Assembly: GCA_021401465.1 (NCBI GenBank) | Contig: JADDMT010000004.1 | Location: 574,065 to 638,064 of the forward strand | Direction: 5' to 3' | DNA from: Teratosphaeria epicoccoides | Lineage: Eukaryota; Ascomycota; Dothideomycetes; Mycosphaerellales; Teratosphaeriaceae | Length of the DNA: 64,000 nucleotides | In this document: positions 20,860 to 31,448 of the stretch, piece by piece | Layout: each line of letters begins with the position of its first letter | Numbering within the stretch: position 1 is the first letter of the stretch | Program-made: the position numbers and the translations under genes | The notes under the pieces: generated by a model | Told to the model about the DNA's origin: nothing | Databases searched by the model: none | Seen by the model: only the letters and a program-made list of their open reading frames with translations

Positions 20860-22785
20860 ATGAACCGCCAACCTGTGGCTACCGCCTCCAGCTTCTACGG
20901 CCACCTTTACGCGCCTCAAAACGCGGCCAACGAAGGACATTACCATGAGCCAGCGTATGCTTCCTCACTTGGATACCGTCCGTTGCAACTGTCATTGCAA
21001 CAGCAGCATCAGCCCTCACCGGAGCACCTTGGGCTAGCGGCATCGTTTCACCACCCCAGCTTCCGGCCCCATCCACAGCAACAACAAACAGCCTCATCTC
21101 CACTTACGCTGCGGACACCTCGTCATAGCCGCCGTCAAATGCAGCAAGGCAGCATGGCCTTGCCCAATATGAGTGAGGAGGAACAAGCGCAGTTCCAAGA
21201 ACTAAGCAACAAATACGAACCTGAAGTGACTGTAAGCGAGAATTTTGACATCATTATTAAAGTTGCGCCAGCTTTCTGGAGAGAAACAGTGCGCTGACCA
21301 GAGCTCGATACAGGGACCACTCGTGGGTCAGCGCGAGACGAGTACCAACATCACAACTGAGTACGCTGCTGCAGATCCAGTCTACCAAGCAAAGACTGCC
21401 GTAGGAAATTGCATCTGCACATGCCTGCTGATAGATTGACTGACAATTGCTCAGAATCTGCCACAGAAGTATTCGCACTATCGTACAGTCAGAGGCGATG
21501 GACGATGCGGATGGCGAGCCATCGGCTTTGGATATCTCGAAACTCTCATTCATTTCGGCGACAATGGGAAGTTCTTGGAGGAGGAAGTACGCCTTAAATC
21601 GCTGACGAACATACTCATTGCTGCGGGCTACAGCCAAGACTTATTCGAAGACTTCGCCGATGAAACCTACGAATTGTTAAGAAAGGTCGCGGCGGCACTG
21701 CAGACTGGTACAGCAGAGGCTGTCCTTCATGAAGCGTTCAACGACGAGACAACTCAAAACTACATTATCACCCATCTAAGGGTAGGTTGTGATCTGGAAC
21801 CGTCGTATGGACTTGTGCTGACTTTGACAGCTTCTTACCGCAGCTTGGATGAAGACACGCCCTGGCGACTACGCACCCTGGCTGATTGCGCAGACCGTGG
21901 AGCAGTTCTGCGAGAATCAGGTCATGCCAATGGCTGCCGAGATCGACAACGTGAGCATGATGGCCCTGAAAGATGTGCTCCTCTCGCCGGCTGGCCTTGC
22001 TATTGAAGTGCTCTACCTTGACCGTACGGAAGGCAGCGAGGTCAACATGCACCGCTTCGATCCCGTTGGACACCACGTGACCATCGGAACCATCCGCCTC
22101 CTCTATCGCCCTGGACACTACGACATTCTGTACAAGACCGAAGATCTACCTGAAAGTGTGAATCCGGTGACATATTTGCACTATGCGACCAGCCACCATT
22201 ACGAGCCAGTTCAGGATCTTGGTGTTTCGGACTTCATGACGATGATCCCGGGTATGTCATACGCAAGCCCAAGCTCGGGATGGATGTCGGGCTCGGGCTA
22301 TGCCTCAGACCTGTTCGCGTCGACCACCACGCAGCAGTGCGCGCAGAGCGTAACCACCCCAGTCACTCCCGCCTCTCAGCCGCAACATCAGGCGCAACCA
22401 TCGCAGTACATGCCACCAACACCTTCTCAGCTTGTGGCGCCGCCTCTTCATATGCCACAGGAAATGGCGATACGGACTGTTCCACATGCCACCCTTGCGC
22501 CTCCATCCTTCCAAAGTCAGCTATCAGGACCTTTCAGACCGTCGATGTGGGAGCTGGAACCTGACTTCATGCACGCCACGTCCCAGTCTCTGCCGTTCCA
22601 GACTTCGATCTTCAAGAACTCACAGTGAGTCGCTTCCTGATGAGGCCCTGTATAGTAACATGCTAATACGATACAGCTTCAACACTGCCCACTTTCTCAA
22701 TCCGGACTTCCAGCCAGAGGAATGGAAACCCGACGACGAGTACGTGACATCGAGCAACAACAAAGGCTGTCGTCATAAAGGATGA
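20860..22785 (+). CDS. Otubain-type (peptidase C65) deubiquitinase
   Basis: Five exons: 20860-21231, 21314-21400, 21455-21781, 21831-22624 and 22677-22785, totalling 563 codons (562 aa). The family removes ubiquitin, often from Lys48 chains. The OTU core contains ADPVYQAK, then YSHYRTVRGDGRCGWRAIGF with catalytic Asp168 and Cys171, and the late histidine in RPGHYDILY (H358). Each junction is fixed by these motifs. The core is flanked by a Gln/His-rich N-terminus of about 120 residues and a Pro/Gln/Ser-rich C-terminal region of about 190. The protein is thus about twice the size of human OTUB1 (271 aa), but extended forms are known in fungi. Introns are 49-82 bp with standard ends. I leave out a symbol because fungal naming varies. 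Confidence 0.92.
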
Positions 22786-23848
22786 CCGGTCGTCTCTTGG
22801 TAACGATCCACAAATGCAACAGCGGTTGCACCTTCGCATGCCGGCGGTCCATGCTCACGATGGTGACCCATGGCCGTCACTCGTTCGGGTGGCCTACGCC
22901 GAGTGCGTCGTACGCAAGGGACGGGACTTTGCATTAGCTTAGCCCCACCACATACCCGATCCTCCGACCTCCACACGCTCATTTACCGGTACTAGGGCTT
23001 CATGTATCTGTATTTTAATCAATGCGGTGCGATGCAACAAGCTCTCACGGACGGCTAACGACGGCTTACGATCAAAGACCTATCCACCTCAGGGTACCCT
23101 AGCATGAGCACGAATTACCTATCGATATACTACGAGATACACTTCGACAGCTAATCACCAGGCCCTATCTTACGAGCAAACATGGTACCACAGCATCGTA
23201 TCATGGATCATTGCGCAGGCAGGAGCAAGAAGCGGCATGCATCTCGGCGCCGGCAAGGTTCTGAGATGGCTTTGATCGGTCAAAAGGACACAAAAGGAAG
23301 GACTTGCTGCATTCTGCGATGGCGGTGGGAGGTGGGCAGAGTAAGGCGTATGCCTGACCAGGGGTTAGGCCGAAGCGGCCAAAGGATTCCGGTAGCCATC
23401 AATACTGCTGTACATTTTCCACAAGCAGCATGACTTAGACAATAGAATGATAATACCATCTACATCTTCACATTCTCTGAACGATCGACAGAGTTTTCAC
23501 CGCTCTAGGCGTCTCAGACGTGCAGCTGGCCTTGGCTGTGTTTTGTTTGCGAAAATGACTCTTGCATGACTGATCATCAATAGTCGTCAAAAGGAACGAG
23601 TCGACATCGTGAGAGTCTATGTGATGACTGTGAAAGCGAATCGAGTGGTCAAACGTGAACGGGGAGTGAACGGAAAGCCCCGAAACATCTTGGCGCCGAG
23701 CGGGCCGTGTGCTGCTCGAAAAGCTTTGCCAATCTACGCCTTTCGAACATCATCACTGTTGCTCAGAACCCGACGACATCACCGAAGTCCATTAGAACAT
23801 CGACAAAGACACATAAAGCAGCATTAGAAAGACGGTGTTACAGTCAAC
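22786..23848. other. Intergenic region upstream of RPS27
   Basis: 1.06 kb without a plausible coding frame. It should include the 3' UTR of the otubain gene and the RPS27 promoter. Confidence 0.4.
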
Positions 23849-24334
23849 ATGGTCAGTTTGCAGTGATTGAGAATCCAGGAAGATGCGGTGGCAAGAAATG
23901 TGTTGAAGAAAGCACACGACAGTCGCGGATGCTGCAAGATGTGCTGGGACACCTGGAGAGCGCCAAAAGCATCTGTCTTGGGGTCGGGCAGATATAACTC
24001 AAGGGCAGAAATGCTGATCGCAAGGTGTATAGGTTCTCGCAGTCGATCTTCTCAACCCAACCCCGCAGGCCGAGGCCCGCAAGCACAAGTTAAAGGTATG
24101 CCACACACTCATCACCAGAAAGCGGTTGCCGCCATCTAACGATCTCCCTAGACTTTGGTTCCAGGACCACGCTCTTTCTTCATGGACGTCAAGTGCCCCG
24201 GTTGCTTCACCATCACCACCGTCTTCTCGCACGCCCAAACCGTCGTAGTCTGCGCCGGCTGCTCACAGGTTCTCTGCCAGCCAACTGGTGGCAAGGCTAG
24301 GCTCACCGAGGGCTGCTCTTTTCGGAGGAAGTAG
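23849..24334 (+). CDS. RPS27: 40S ribosomal protein S27 (eS27)
   Basis: Three exons: 23849-23851 (the ATG alone), 24033-24095 and 24152-24334, totalling 83 codons, and 82 aa is exactly the family length. The product begins [20 protein letters not shown] and continues with [18 protein letters not shown]. The zinc finger is two Cys pairs: CPGC and, 14 residues later, CAGC. The end [15 protein letters not shown] is the family C-terminus. Intron 1 (23852-24032, 181 bp, GTCAGT..ATAG) is long for this window, a common trait of fungal ribosomal protein genes; intron 2 is 56 bp. Because exon 1 is only a start codon, automated calls may miss it. Confidence 0.95.
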
Positions 24335-25114
24335 ACGACTCTTCCGCGACTTGCTGAGATAGAGTGAAGGAGGATATGGAGACGGAGCGGGTGAGCTGGC
24401 ATGACGACATCAGGTCAGGCTAAAACGGTGCCAAAATAACGTGCACTACCATGATTTCGTGGCGCACAACATGCAAATGTTATTCGATGGAATTTGCGGA
24501 GTGCGTGTAGCAGCAGCATTGGAGGCGAGGTGGATACTACGACCGGCGAATCTCTGTCTATGCATCACCGGCATGAATGAGGGGTGAGGATACCGGGGTG
24601 GGAGGTTGACATCGAGGAGTCCTACCCTTGCTGTTTCTTCTTGATGTACTCCAGCGGCAATCAGAAGAAACAATAAATCCAACGTTGGATGTTCTGTTGT
24701 TGTTCATCTGCTATGTGTCACGTGATCGTCACGAAGCACAATTGTACTCGCCCTTCCGCACCGGAACGCACCCACGCCGGCCTGACACGCTTGCGTGAAA
24801 CAACCCACATACTGCTGCTTCTTATGAGTATCGCTAATAATGTACTGACACGAAAAACTCAGCAGTCTCAGCAGATCGCTTCAACGACCTGCAGCTCAGG
24901 TTGTCACAGAAGGTTTGCACTCAACCTGGAACGCGTCTGCACCGTGTGCAGCCCGCGTGCTTGCTAATGTTGCCTCGACATGAATGTTCTTTCTCCTTGA
25001 CTTGGCTGTCGACTTCTGACTTTGGCTTTCCGTTTGGCTTGACACACCGGTCGCAATCGTACCCTTGGCGCGGTAAGCGTAGCAGCGAAGGCCTCAAACC
25101 CGCTGCTCTCAGCC
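24335..25114. other. Intergenic region between RPS27 and DERA gene
   Basis: 780 bp with only short chance frames (for example 24446-24682, minus). Nothing recognisable. Confidence 0.4.
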
Positions 25115-26093
25115 ATGGCGGCTTGTAACGAGCTGCCAGTATGGCCGCACCCTGCTCCTGGATCACCTGAGCAGACCACAGGCCAAGCAGACGATGCGAG
25201 CGAGATCGTGATCCGCTATACGGATGATGCTTGGGCGTCCTTCATTGAAGCCGTGAACATAGAGGTGGACACAGGAAGAAGATACGACAGACCACAATTG
25301 GGCAGCAGGCAATTCGCAAAAACCATCGATCATACCCTTCTGAGACTCGAGGCCACGGGTGCTCAGATTGACTCTTTGTGCTCGGAAGCACGAGTCGACG
25401 AATTCGCAGTAGGCGTTCCTTCCCATTTGCGTCTACAGCCGACACCCGATGCACGACACTGACTCGCATTTCCGACAGACCGTCTGCGTACGCTCGAAAT
25501 TCGCTGCAAGAGCGGTGTCTAACCTCAAGGGCTGCGGAGTCAAAGTCGCGAGTGTCATCGGGTTCCACGAGGGAACATACGACCTTGACTACAAAGCCCG
25601 GGAGACGAAGGAAAGTCTCGATGGCGGAGCTGAGGAGCTCGATGTAGTATTGAACTACGAGGAACTGAAGCAGCGGAAATATACTGCCGTTTTCAACGAG
25701 CTGTCCACGCTTCGTAAACAGGCTGCTCACCCCATCTTGCTCAAGCTCATTCTTGAGACGAGTCAACTGAGCCGCGGGCACATCGTGGCAGCGTGCTGTA
25801 TGGCAGCGGCTGCCAATTTCGATTTCGTGAAGACGTCTACCGGATTCAATGGCCACGGCGCTCGTGAGCAGGATGTGAGGTTGATGGCTGCTTGTTGCGA
25901 GAAGTTGGCACGAGCCAGCAGAGGACGACAGATGCGAGTCAAAGCCAGCGGAGGGATCAGGACCGTGGAAGATGCGGTGCAGATGCTTGAAGCCGGAGCG
26001 TCGAGATTGGGGACCAGTGGCAGTGTGTCGATTGTTAAGGAGGGCAGAGATGCGGCAGAGAAAGGTGTCAACGGTGCCGAAAATGGTTCGTAG
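25115..26093 (+). CDS. Deoxyribose-phosphate aldolase
   Basis: Exons 25115-25408 and 25479-26093, joined by a 70-bp intron, give 303 codons (302 aa). The enzyme splits 2-deoxyribose 5-phosphate into glyceraldehyde 3-phosphate and acetaldehyde (deoxynucleoside catabolism). Active-site features are all present: IDHTLL near the N-terminus, LDVVLN (D153), the Schiff-base lysine in FVKTSTGF (K216), and the second lysine in VKASGGIR (K253). The phosphate-binding end GASRLGTSGS follows. About 60 residues precede the barrel and are poorly conserved, so an alternative internal start cannot be ruled out, but no in-frame Met is better placed. Confidence 0.93.
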
Positions 26094-26409
26094 TCTCCTG
26101 GACTGGCGACGAGCTTCATCAATAAATTACTCAGAGCACACCAAGCTCTCCAATCCCCGACTTGGCCGTACTCTGCAGAATTGAAAATGGCAAGTTCATG
26201 AAAACATCAAGTCCTTGTCCCGTTGGACACATTTGCACGCGTCGCGGATGATTGCTGGACTGACACACCGTGGCATCATTTCTTCTCAGCATGCTCCTAG
26301 CCAACGTAGGTCATCGAACTCGTGCTTTATATTTGAACAACAATCGCTCACGGGGTATACGATACAAGTCAGCCAAAAAGGCCTCCGGTATGCACGTCCT
26401 CAGTACCCC
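26094..26409. other. Convergent 3' intergenic region
   Basis: 316 bp between the stops of the convergent DERA and TFIIIC genes. It must contain both 3' UTRs. Confidence 0.4.
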
Positions 26410-29400
26410 TCAGAGCACCAGATACTCCTCTGTAAGAGCCATCGCAGCCTCCTGATTGCCCGCCAAGGCTAATATCTGCTGCAACGCATACGCCGCCTCT
26501 CTCGCAAAGTCTTCCGCCGCGAATCCGCCCTCCTGCTCAGCCTCCTTCTCCTGACGAACGGCCTGACTGTACTGCAGCACGACCTCATACCCAAATATAG
26601 CCAGATGCGTCAGCCCGATCATATGGTGCGCTTTGGCAACGTTGTACTCAGCTTCCTGAATGTGGCTGGCCTTGCCACTTGCAATGCGCAAATCGCGATA
26701 GTGGTACAGAAACGACAGACCCTGCTGAATTTGCGTCTGCCTGTTGTCCGTTATGCGCTTCATGGCATGGTGAATGTAGTTGATGCCAATAGCCAGATGG
26801 ATCGAGTGGTTGTCGGGTTCAATGGCCAGAGCACGAAGGTAGTATGCCAGCGGGTTGCTGTTGCGTGTCACCCCGTAGAAGAGCATACTCCCGTAGAGCA
26901 TCAGTATTCCGGCGTCGAAGTCGCCAACACCCTCGCCGATCCTTTGGAGTCTGTTCTCAAGTACCGAAGCTTTCTGCTCGTAGTTCAGCTGCTTCCGGAT
27001 CTCTGCCGGTAGTAGATTGTAGTCAGCCAACTTCATCATCCTATGCAGGAATTTCTGCGTTGCGCCTTGGGTAGACCACTCGCCATAGCAGAGCCTCACG
27101 GATGCTGCCAGCAGCTGATACGTGTGTCCAGACCGGTAATCCGACTTGTTGATGAAGTGGCGAGCCATGTCGCCGACAAGATCGGTGTCGTTGAACATCA
27201 ACGCACAAAGCAATGCTGCCGTCATGGTGATATTGTGCATGGTCCAGTCATAGATGAAAACGTTGCAGTAGAACATGCCGCCTCTCAACAGATCATAGCA
27301 AGCTGCTTGATCGGCTCGCTTGGCATGGAGCAGAGCCAGATCCACAAATACATGGTGCCATTCGTCGAAAGAGATGCCGTGGTAGTTCAAGGGCGTGTCG
27401 AGGCTGGGCTCAGGCATTGCAGCCGTCATGTCCAAGTCCTCGTCCTCGTCTTCATTCGGCTGCAGTCTGTCGATCGTTTCCTGCGCCTCGCGCTGGATAT
27501 CGTCTGCCAGAAGGTGCTGCTGCTTTCCCTTCTTTCGACGTCCCCAATCACCACGTCCTTTCACCGAAGTATAACCACCAAATTTTCGGAGTCTGCTACC
27601 CTGAGGATAAAACACATCCATTTTACGGAAAGTGTTCACCAGCTCTGTAGCTGCTCCCATCCATTTCTCGACGGCGGCCTCATCGTCATCACCATTCTCG
27701 ATAACATGCCAGAGCTCTCTGACGATAGAGAAGTTCTGGCGAACCCCGTTTTCGTCCCGTGCAATGCGTTCCAGACGTGCTTGCACTTTGTTGACCACGT
27801 CATGTTTGGGATCGTAAAGCCTGCGCGCCTTGGGTCGTGCCGGTGGAACCACTATCTTAGCTTTTGGCACCGCATCTTCGAGCCGATCTGCGAAGTGTGC
27901 TGGGTCAGGCTCCTGTGCAATGAGCTCAGCACCAATCTGCTCATCAAGATGCTGTGTGCAAGGCTCAGCCTCTTCTTGCGCATCAGGCTGCGTGCCAGAT
28001 TGTGCGTCGGGCTGCGGACCAGACTGCGCATCAGTCGGCACACCAGGCTGCGCATCAGGCAATGTTGGTACCAACGGCTTCGAGACTAAGCGTCGTAGAG
28101 GTGGTCCAGCAGCACTGGCGCGCACGTTAGGTGCGCTCTGCCAAAAATGTTCGTAGGTGCCAGGACCTTGAGCCGGTTGCAGTGGCTTGAGAGGGCGCGG
28201 TGGCGCGCGCTTTGCTGGCGGTGCAGTCCGGACCGCGGGCTGCTGCTTTCCTTGCGGTAGAAGACCATGCTTTGCAAGCATCTCAAGTCTGTTCCTGTTG
28301 AAGCTTCGAACTTGCTTGCTCATTTCCAGAGCCTTATCGTCTTGACCTGTGCTCCGGTACAGCTTAGTGAGCTCGACTCGTGCAAGCAACTGCTCACTAC
28401 CCTCACGTATCAACCTCAAGTAGATTTCTTCGGCTCCCGCATTGTGATTGAGCTGGCGGTGGCACTTCGCCAGGTCAAAGAAGAACTGCACTTCTGTAAT
28501 CTCGACGCCCTCATTGATCGCTTCAAGGAACTTCAATGCCATATCCCACTTGTAGTAGTACATGCATGTCTTTGCGGCGCTCATAAACAGGTCATAGAGA
28601 TCCGCGACATCGTCAGATAGTAGCAGTAGAAAGTCGAGGTGCTTCATGGCTTCCGCATGGTGCGGGAACCCCATTTTGATCCGGAAGAGTCCAAGCTTTA
28701 CCCGTAGTTCGATAGGCAGACCTGCACCGTACTTACTCTTGTCCATACTGGCCCGGCCCTGCTGGAAATCTGGGACATGTGCCCGCCTGTCGTTGTCGAT
28801 ATCGAATTCGCGGTCGTCATCTTGTAGCAGGTCCCAAAAAGACTCGTCCTTACGGCCCAAAATCCATCTGGCAAGCAGCTTCAGCCAGTATGTGCCCTTC
28901 ATGGAGCTGTTTGGACCCATCTTGTCGAGCAGTTCGACAAATATGTTGACATGCGACCACATTTCTTCCGCTGACCCCGCAAAAGCATCTTTGCCTTTGT
29001 GCTGATGGAAGGCTGACTCGTAGGACTTCACCGCATGCTCAACGTCTTCCGCGTACCCGGTCTGCACGCAGAGCTCTGCGTACACTTTCACATGATCCAT
29101 GATCTCAGGATGAATGGTGAAGACCTTGTACGCCTCCCGTTTGGCGTCCCTGACCTTTCCAAGCGCTACGTGTACGTCCCGCTTCATCAAGAGTATCTCG
29201 TATTTGAGCTCAGGCTTTGTTGAGTAATTGCAACACTTCCACGCGTGATTGAGGGCCCAGGATGCCTCCTTCAGCGTCTCTTCAGGCGACTCGAAGTCGA
29301 GACTGAGCTCCAAAGTCCGTTGAGCGACATCGAGCCACTTCTCAATGTTCCTCAATCTGGTTGATTGGGCGCCATAGTGGAGCGCGGATCGCGCATCCTT

Positions 29401-30912
29401 GCGACGGCCCATCTTAGCTAGAACGTCAGAAAGCAAAGAATGCGCATCATAGGCTTCAGGATCCACTGGTATGGCAGCTTGTGCACATCGTAGGGCCGTG
29501 TCAAGATCCCCTTCCATAATGGCTTCAGCAGCTTGACCCATCAGACTCTTGCACTCCCTGCTAGGCTGATGTTCCTTCCGCACGCGACCACGCCTCAAGG
29601 GAACACCAGTGCGCTTCGCAATTTCCTTCCGGCGCTTGCGTTCAGCCTTTCGCTCTTCACGCTTGCGGACCTTGGGGTCATGATCGGTGCCAGCAAGCAT
29701 CTGTTTCCATCCTCTAGGTACGCGATGGCCGCTGCTGTCTTTGCGCACGCCACGCGCGCGGTAGGACCCACGGCTTCCACGGCCACTACGTGGGCGCTCA
29801 GGTCCCTGGCTATCTTGCAGCCCCCCTGAGTCACCTCCGTGGCCAACAGCCGCGAAGTATGGATGCGCCGGTGTCTCTGTACGAGGACTCAATCCGCTGT
29901 CCTCATCGTCTTCCGCCCCAGATCCAACTTCCGATTCGTCATTACGAGCCGGCGGAGATGACTGATCGCCACCCTCCTGCTGAACATCGTCGCGCACCAG
30001 TCCGTCATCCATTTCGTCGTCATCGCCAGAGAGCAGCTCATCAGGACCGAGCTGATTTGGGTCTGCAGTAAAGCCAAGACCGCCTGATGGTTGGGTACTC
30101 CAAAATGACATGGACTTATTCCACTGCTCCACCGCATCAGTCAATTGAGGATCGATGGCTGGAGGCGGTGCTCCTTGGTCCGAATAAGAGCTCCTGCGCT
30201 TGTTCCGGTTTCCGAGCAGAGGCGTGCGATGCTTGCGACTGGGAAAGGGAATATCATCATGCTCAGGTATGAGGTTATAAGCTCGAAGTTTTGCAGCTTC
30301 AATAGAATTCGGTCTAATGCCCTCTGGCAAATGACGAGTATAGTGGAGCGGATCCTTCCCATCCTGGTGTTTCTTGTGTATAATGTGGCCTCGAGAACTG
30401 GTTTTGGTAAAGTTGGCATCACCGTAAAGCTGGCTTAGGATGGCTAGACGTTCTGCAGCTTGCTGCTTACGGCCGCCCTTGCCGCGCCAGCCGGCACGCA
30501 TTGCGGCGGGAACTTCAGCCATCTCAGCATCTAACGCATTCTTGACTTCAGGACCTAGATCACCAGCAGGATTTCCGGCCAAGGCGTCCAGAGTCGGATC
30601 GATATTGTCGTCGGCGACTGATCCTGATCCTCGGGCGATCATGTGAGAATCCAAATGTCCATAGCGTGCCTCCGCATCATCATCCTCGGTCGCATCGCCG
30701 CTGCTGCTGTCGTCGTCTTCTGACATTTGATCGTCAGACATACCATCGATGCCTTCGACACCTTCGTCTAAATAGTCTTCATCGCCGCAGTCAAACTCTC
30801 CAGCATAATCATACGACGGCGAACCATAGCCACGGACTGACTGATCAGTAAATTCGTCATGGTAGTCGTATTGGTCGTCGTTCATATCGACATCGCCGTC
30901 CGGGTCTGCCAT
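26410..30912 (-). CDS. TFC4: TFIIIC TPR subunit (Tfc4/Sfc4-like)
   Basis: One uninterrupted frame of 1,500 aa. TFIIIC tau131/Tfc4 bridges the A-block complex and TFIIIB at RNA polymerase III genes. The N-terminal about 330 residues are acidic. TPR helices begin around residue 460 (LMGQAAEAIMEGDLDTAL, then AYDAHSLLSDVLAKMGRRKDA), followed by the family stretch with WLDVAQRTLELS and the LRVKLGLFRIKMGFPHHAEA block. A second TPR group fills the C-terminal 400 residues, ending in the helix with QILALAGNQEAAMAL. Between the groups lies a Pro/Gln-rich insertion with a PDAQSG-type repeat that makes it longer than yeast Tfc4 (1,025 aa). No intron is needed to keep the frame. Confidence 0.88.
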   Translation of the reverse strand: MADPDGDVDMNDDQYDYHDEFTDQSVRGYGSPSYDYAGEFDCGDEDYLDEGVEGIDGMSDDQMSEDDDSSSGDATEDDDAEARYGHLDSHMIARGSGSVADDNIDPTLDALAGNPAGDLGPEVKNALDAEMAEVPAAMRAGWRGKGGRKQQAAERLAILSQLYGDANFTKTSSRGHIIHKKHQDGKDPLHYTRHLPEGIRPNSIEAAKLRAYNLIPEHDDIPFPSRKHRTPLLGNRNKRRSSYSDQGAPPPAIDPQLTDAVEQWNKSMSFWSTQPSGGLGFTADPNQLGPDELLSGDDDEMDDGLVRDDVQQEGGDQSSPPARNDESEVGSGAEDDEDSGLSPRTETPAHPYFAAVGHGGDSGGLQDSQGPERPRSGRGSRGSYRARGVRKDSSGHRVPRGWKQMLAGTDHDPKVRKREERKAERKRRKEIAKRTGVPLRRGRVRKEHQPSRECKSLMGQAAEAIMEGDLDTALRCAQAAIPVDPEAYDAHSLLSDVLAKMGRRKDARSALHYGAQSTRLRNIEKWLDVAQRTLELSLDFESPEETLKEASWALNHAWKCCNYSTKPELKYEILLMKRDVHVALGKVRDAKREAYKVFTIHPEIMDHVKVYAELCVQTGYAEDVEHAVKSYESAFHQHKGKDAFAGSAEEMWSHVNIFVELLDKMGPNSSMKGTYWLKLLARWILGRKDESFWDLLQDDDREFDIDNDRRAHVPDFQQGRASMDKSKYGAGLPIELRVKLGLFRIKMGFPHHAEAMKHLDFLLLLSDDVADLYDLFMSAAKTCMYYYKWDMALKFLEAINEGVEITEVQFFFDLAKCHRQLNHNAGAEEIYLRLIREGSEQLLARVELTKLYRSTGQDDKALEMSKQVRSFNRNRLEMLAKHGLLPQGKQQPAVRTAPPAKRAPPRPLKPLQPAQGPGTYEHFWQSAPNVRASAAGPPLRRLVSKPLVPTLPDAQPGVPTDAQSGPQPDAQSGTQPDAQEEAEPCTQHLDEQIGAELIAQEPDPAHFADRLEDAVPKAKIVVPPARPKARRLYDPKHDVVNKVQARLERIARDENGVRQNFSIVRELWHVIENGDDDEAAVEKWMGAATELVNTFRKMDVFYPQGSRLRKFGGYTSVKGRGDWGRRKKGKQQHLLADDIQREAQETIDRLQPNEDEDEDLDMTAAMPEPSLDTPLNYHGISFDEWHHVFVDLALLHAKRADQAACYDLLRGGMFYCNVFIYDWTMHNITMTAALLCALMFNDTDLVGDMARHFINKSDYRSGHTYQLLAASVRLCYGEWSTQGATQKFLHRMMKLADYNLLPAEIRKQLNYEQKASVLENRLQRIGEGVGDFDAGILMLYGSMLFYGVTRNSNPLAYYLRALAIEPDNHSIHLAIGINYIHHAMKRITDNRQTQIQQGLSFLYHYRDLRIASGKASHIQEAEYNVAKAHHMIGLTHLAIFGYEVVLQYSQAVRQEKEAEQEGGFAAEDFAREAAYALQQILALAGNQEAAMALTEEYLVL
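27978..28058. repeat. Coding minisatellite (PDAQSG-type repeat)
   Basis: About four imperfect copies of a roughly 24-bp unit encode DAQxGxxP-like octapeptides in the linker of the TFIIIC subunit. The unit length is a multiple of three, so copy-number change would keep the frame. Confidence 0.75.
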
Positions 30913-31448
30913 CTTTATCCACCACTGAGCACGACAGCTTCAGTCCGCCGGCGACGTGCCCTGGACATGGAATATACTTCCGGTCCGATACTATTGACCG
31001 GCTAGGCGAAATGGATGGAGTCTGTGCCTCTGTTCTATATTCACAAGGCTCGAGCTTGAGGTGGTGAAAGGAAAGAAAGTCGTGCATTTACGTATGCAAG
31101 GACAGGGTCGGGACGATCCGGAGTTCAGTTCGTGTGACTGAGTCATGATCGAATGCAATCTAGATACATGTATTACTCCCATCATATTCACCTTTGGATC
31201 GAATCACGAGGCGAATCTCAAAATATATCAAGCCCTGAGGTTTCAGACTAGAGCTGCGATCGGCTCAATTTACCGCTAGTTCTGACATTATCTGGGTACC
31301 TGCGCATGCCATGGGCTCGCGCAAAGCACTAGATATTGTACACTGCTGTTGTACAATCAGAGAGAGCCCTGGTTTTCATCGTATGCCATCGAGCATGATC
31401 CTCGGCTACTGCTTTTAGGTTGCACCCCTCGTACCCCAGGCGCTGGGC
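30913..31448. other. Intergenic region upstream of the TFIIIC gene
   Basis: 536 bp with no coding frame, between the start of the TFIIIC gene and the stop of the next minus-strand gene. It presumably contains the TFIIIC-gene promoter. Confidence 0.4.

Noticed and set aside
27043..28089. 348-codon plus-strand frame
   Set aside because: Antisense shadow of the TFIIIC subunit gene, whose own frame is clearly protein-coding.
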